Shown: one piece after another, positions 34,654-36,689 of the stretch
Numbering within the stretch: position 1 is the stretch's first letter
Layout of the letters: each line of letters starts with the position of its first letter
Origin: Candidatus Olsenella pullicola
GTDB lineage: Bacteria > Actinomycetota > Coriobacteriia > Coriobacteriales > Atopobiaceae
Direction: 5' to 3'
DNA: 36,689 nucleotides
NCBI GenBank assembly: GCA_019117265.1
Contig: DXAB01000075.1
Span: forward strand, 1 to 36,689
The notes under the pieces: generated by a model
The model's database searches: none
What the model was told of the DNA's origin: nothing
The model's input: only the letters and a program-made list of their open reading frames with translations
Program-made: the position numbers and the translations under genes

Positions 34654-34689
34654 AGTATACCAGAACTGTTGTTCTGGGAACAAGAGTTC
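34654..34689 (-). promoter_or_regulatory. LexA-type promoter with two SOS boxes
   Basis: On the minus strand: TTGTTC (34678-34683), an 18-base spacer, then TATACT (34654-34659). The spacer contains GAAC-TGTT-GTTC (34663-34674 on the plus strand, within CCAGAAC-N4-GTTCTGG). The -35 is covered by GAAC-AAGA-GTTC (34678-34689). Both match GAAC-N4-GTTC exactly, with centres 15 bases apart, so bound LexA would block RNA polymerase. Confidence 0.78.
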
Positions 34690-34786
34690 TATGGCTTTTT
34701 GAGAGGGGTGCTCCGGCAGCGCGCGCCAAAAAAGGAGGCCGCCCGCCAAAGCGAACGACCCCCTGACACGCCCATCTGCGCAGACG

Positions 34787-36082
34787 CTAGGCCTCGGGCT
34801 TAATGACCTCCACACCGCCCATGTACGGGCGCAGGGCCTCGGGCACCGTGATGGAGCCGTCGGCGTTCTGGTAGTTCTCCATGATGGCGGCCATCGTACG
34901 ACCCACGGCAAGACCGGAGCCGTTCAGGGTGTGCACAAAGCGCGTACCCTTGAACTCCGCCGGGTCCTTGTAGCGGATGTTGGCGCGGCGAGCCTGGAAG
35001 TCCCAGCAGTTGGAGCAGGAGGAGATCTCCTTGTAGGCGTTGTAGCTGGGAAGCCACACCTCGAGGTCGTAGCACTTGCACGCGGAGAAGCCAATGTCGC
35101 CGGTGCAGAGCGTGACCACGTGATAGGGCAGCCCCAGCGCCTGGAGGACGGCCTCGGCCTCGGCGACCATGCTCTCGAGCTGGTTCATCGAGTCCTCGGG
35201 CTTGGCAAACTTGACCATCTCGACCTTGTCGAACTGGTGCACGCGGATGATGCCGCGCGTGTCGCGCCCGGCCGAGCCTGCCTCCTCACGGAAGCACGGC
35301 GTGAAGGCGGTGTACCAGAGCGGCAGCTGGGAGGCATCGAGCACCTCGCCGCGATGCAGGTTGGTGAGCATGACCTCGGCCGTGGGGATGAGGTAGAGGT
35401 CGGGGTTCACATGGTAGAGGTCGTCCTCGAACTTGGGAAGCTGGCCCGTGCCAAAGAGGGTCTCGCGATTGGTGATAACGGGCATCCACCACTCCTTGAA
35501 ACCGGCCTTGACATGCATGTCCACCATGAAGCTGATGAGCGCGCGCTCCATGCGGGCACCCATGCCGCCGAGCACGTAGAAGCGGGTGCCGGCAACCTTG
35601 ACGCCGCGGTCGAAGTCGATCATGCCGGTGGCCGGGCCGAGGTCCCAGTGCGCCTTGGGCTCAAAGCCGTCCGCGGAGAAGTCGCGCGGGGTGCCCCAGC
35701 GGCGCACCTCGGGGTTGTCGGAGTCGTCCTTACCGTAGGGGACGCTCTCATGCGGAATGTTGGGGATGCGGGAGACCAGGTCAAAGAGGGCGTCCTCGAC
35801 CTCGGTGCGACGGGTGTCGAGCTCGGCGATGCGGTCCTTGTTGGCAGCCACGCGCTGCTTGGCGGCCTCGGCCTCGTCGCGCTTGCCCTCGCGCATGAGC
35901 AGGCCGATCTCCTTGGAGACAGAGTTGCGCTCGGCCTGGAGCTTCTCGACCTCAGCAATGACGGAGCGGCGCTCCTCGTCGAGCTCAAAGAACTTCTCGC
36001 GGTCCCAATGGGCGTTCTGCCGGGACTCGCAAGCCTTGTCGACGATGTCGGGGTTCTCGCGGACGAACTTGATGTCGAGCAT
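34787..36082 (-). CDS. serS: Seryl-tRNA synthetase
   Basis: 431 residues, usual SerRS length. MLDIKFVRENPDIVDKA begins the tRNA-binding coiled coil (about 1-110, Glu/Lys/Arg-rich). The class-II core follows with motif 1 near ALISFMVDMH, motif 2 FTPCFREEAGSAGRDTRGIIRVHQF, and motif 3 LNGSGLAVGRTMAAIMENYQ. It charges serine tRNAs, one of which is at 32739. ATG 36082 has AGGGAG 5 bases upstream. A longer in-frame extension to 36307 runs through the divergent promoter and the neighbouring gene and is rejected. Only about 50 leader bases are available, so no T-box. Confidence 0.97.
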   Translation of the reverse strand: MLDIKFVRENPDIVDKACESRQNAHWDREKFFELDEERRSVIAEVEKLQAERNSVSKEIGLLMREGKRDEAEAAKQRVAANKDRIAELDTRRTEVEDALFDLVSRIPNIPHESVPYGKDDSDNPEVRRWGTPRDFSADGFEPKAHWDLGPATGMIDFDRGVKVAGTRFYVLGGMGARMERALISFMVDMHVKAGFKEWWMPVITNRETLFGTGQLPKFEDDLYHVNPDLYLIPTAEVMLTNLHRGEVLDASQLPLWYTAFTPCFREEAGSAGRDTRGIIRVHQFDKVEMVKFAKPEDSMNQLESMVAEAEAVLQALGLPYHVVTLCTGDIGFSACKCYDLEVWLPSYNAYKEISSCSNCWDFQARRANIRYKDPAEFKGTRFVHTLNGSGLAVGRTMAAIMENYQNADGSITVPEALRPYMGGVEVIKPEA

Positions 36083-36136
36083 GTTGGCTCCCTGCTTTCT
36101 GACGTGTCGTTGTCGTCGTTCGGGACGACGGCCCTC

Positions 36137-36150
36137 CAAGTATATACTTG
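36137..36150. promoter_or_regulatory. Palindromic bidirectional promoter of serS and the small membrane protein
   Basis: CAAGTATATACTTG is a perfect 14-base palindrome. It places a TATACT -10 on each strand (plus 36143-36148, minus 36139-36144), overlapping by two bases. Starts of the two genes lie 36 bases right and 55 bases left. The two directions could not be opened at once, so they should compete. No strong -35 is seen on either side. Confidence 0.55.
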
Positions 36151-36185
36151 TGCGCGTGAATCTAAGGACGTGCTTGGGAGGCGGC

Positions 36186-36377
36186 ATGCAGGCAATCAGC
36201 GACTTCTTTACGTGGCTCTTCAGCGACAAGGTGGGCGTCATCTGCCTGATCCTTGGCGGAATCGTGCTGTGCCTGATCATTGCCCTGCTCATGGAGCGCA
36301 AGACCAAGAAGCGCTACTTCAATCACGAGAAGGGCGAGAACGACTGGAGCTTCTTCGACGAGGAGGACGACGAGTAG
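36186..36377 (+). CDS. Small single-pass membrane protein, unknown function
   Basis: 63 residues: a short amphipathic start (MQAISDFFTWLFSDK), one transmembrane helix (about 16-37, VGVICLILGGIVLCLIIALL), a basic stretch (ERKTKKR), then an acidic cytoplasmic tail ending DEEDDE. Positive residues after the helix suggest the tail is cytoplasmic. GGGAGG sits 4 bases before ATG 36186. Divergent from serS with a shared promoter core. I do not recognise the family. Confidence 0.78.
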   Translation: MQAISDFFTWLFSDKVGVICLILGGIVLCLIIALLMERKTKKRYFNHEKGENDWSFFDEEDDE

Positions 36378-36511
36378 GCGCTCGTCGGCGCGGCGGCCAG
36401 GGGTACCGCCGGTCAGGGACGCAGCCGGCGGGAGGCGCACGCGTTTTGGCGGCCTCGGCACAAGGCGAGAAGTGCGACCTGCGGTTTTTCTCGACAATGC
36501 ACACGTTTTCT

Positions 36512-36550
36512 GGGCCTCGGCACGCCATTTGTGCCGAGGCCCCGATTTTT
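36512..36550 (+). terminator. Intrinsic terminator downstream of the small membrane protein
   Basis: GGGCCTCGGCAC (36512-36523) pairs with GTGCCGAGGCCC (36531-36542) around a 7-base loop, followed by CGATTTTTT. It is 135 bases beyond the stop codon. Confidence 0.85.
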
Positions 36551-36632
36551 TGTGCGCCCACCCGCGCACCCGTGCCGACGCTGGGAAATCGTGTGCGGCC
36601 GCACGGAGCCGCCCCACGCACACACCCGGCAT

Positions 36633-36660
36633 AAAAAGGGCCCCGGCAAAGCCGGGGCCC
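36633..36660 (-). terminator. Intrinsic terminator of a minus-strand gene beyond the right edge
   Basis: GGGCCCCGGC/GCCGGGGCCC with a 3-base loop. The five T's follow on the minus strand (AAAAA at 36633-36637 on the plus strand), so it should end a transcript entering from the right. Confidence 0.75.
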
Positions 36661-36689
36661 CGTGCGTTCATGGTGCGGGCGAAAGGACT

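Larger units (their letters stand above)
36378..36689. other. Gene-free right edge with terminators and a direct repeat
   Basis: 312 bases without a supported gene. They hold an imperfect direct repeat with 62-base shift (GCACGCGTTTT...GGCCTCGGCAC at 36437-36461 and GCACACGTTTT...GGCCTCGGCAC at 36499-36523). The second copy forms the left arm of the terminator at 36512. A separate minus-strand terminator lies at 36633-36660. Confidence 0.6.

Noticed and set aside
36083-36136. T-box leader for serS
   Set aside because: Only about 50 bases separate the likely start site from the ATG, too short for a T-box, and no T-box sequence is seen.
34787-36307. Long N-terminal extension of serS
   Set aside because: The extra 75 residues cover the divergent promoter and a separate small gene, and SerRS normally begins MLDIKxxR.

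Overview
The window is a high-GC, gene-dense bacterial chromosome segment with closely packed genes, Shine-Dalgarno starts and many GTG starts. The gene set suggests a fermentative Gram-positive actinobacterium of the class Coriobacteriia, probably near Olsenella/Atopobiaceae: a MurT-GatD amidation enzyme, abundant PTS transporters, a QueT vitamin-type transporter, LytTR signalling and a secreted protein with DUF5648-type repeats. This placement rests on family content and base composition, not on a search.

Layout. 1-5.6 kb (minus strand): YibE/F membrane protein, a secreted metallophosphoesterase with C-terminal repeats, and one polypeptide joining MurT and GatD. 5.9-10.4 kb (plus): a compact run of QueT, a family-2-like glycosyltransferase, a LytS-type histidine kinase, a LytTR response regulator and a YfcE-type phosphodiesterase. 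10.4-11.4 kb (minus): thioredoxin and a PAP2 phosphatase. 11.6-12.1 kb: a degenerate uracil-DNA-glycosylase-like protein. 12.3-19.0 kb (plus): a beta-glucoside utilisation locus with a PRD regulator, lactose/cellobiose-type EIIA, EIIB and EIIC, a GH1 6-phospho-beta-glucosidase and a MupG/DUF871 protein. The phosphoglucose isomerase gene follows. 27.3-20.9 kb (minus): a mannose-type PTS (EIIA, EIIB and a fused EIIC-EIID) running into an ATC-hydrolase-like protein, an M20 peptidase, a cysteine-desulfidase-like protein and a HAD phosphatase. Divergent from it is an AAA/DUF4143-type ATPase behind an AT-rich intergenic region. 29-36.7 kb: purH, a GNAT acetyltransferase, glutamyl-Q tRNA synthetase, tRNA-Ser(GCU), tRNA-Arg(ACG), an RmlD-like reductase, a small gene under two SOS-box-like operators, serS and a small membrane protein.

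How the genes work together. The plus-strand beta-glucoside locus imports and phosphorylates a disaccharide, cleaves it and feeds glucose-6-phosphate towards Pgi. The minus-strand PTS operon appears to couple sugar-type uptake to release and breakdown of cysteine; I propose it as the best candidate for an undescribed pathway. QueT and GluQRS both belong to queuosine metabolism. serS and tRNA-Ser lie 3.4 kb apart.

Outside the genes, the clearest signal is a dispersed family of short repeats with core TGACAAAGGTGACAGGGTA. It occurs singly and as inverted pairs, mostly just beyond gene 3' ends, and includes one perfect 33-bp-arm palindrome. The tandem GAAC-N4-GTTC sites over the promoter of an unrecognised 118-residue protein are the most specific regulatory finding.
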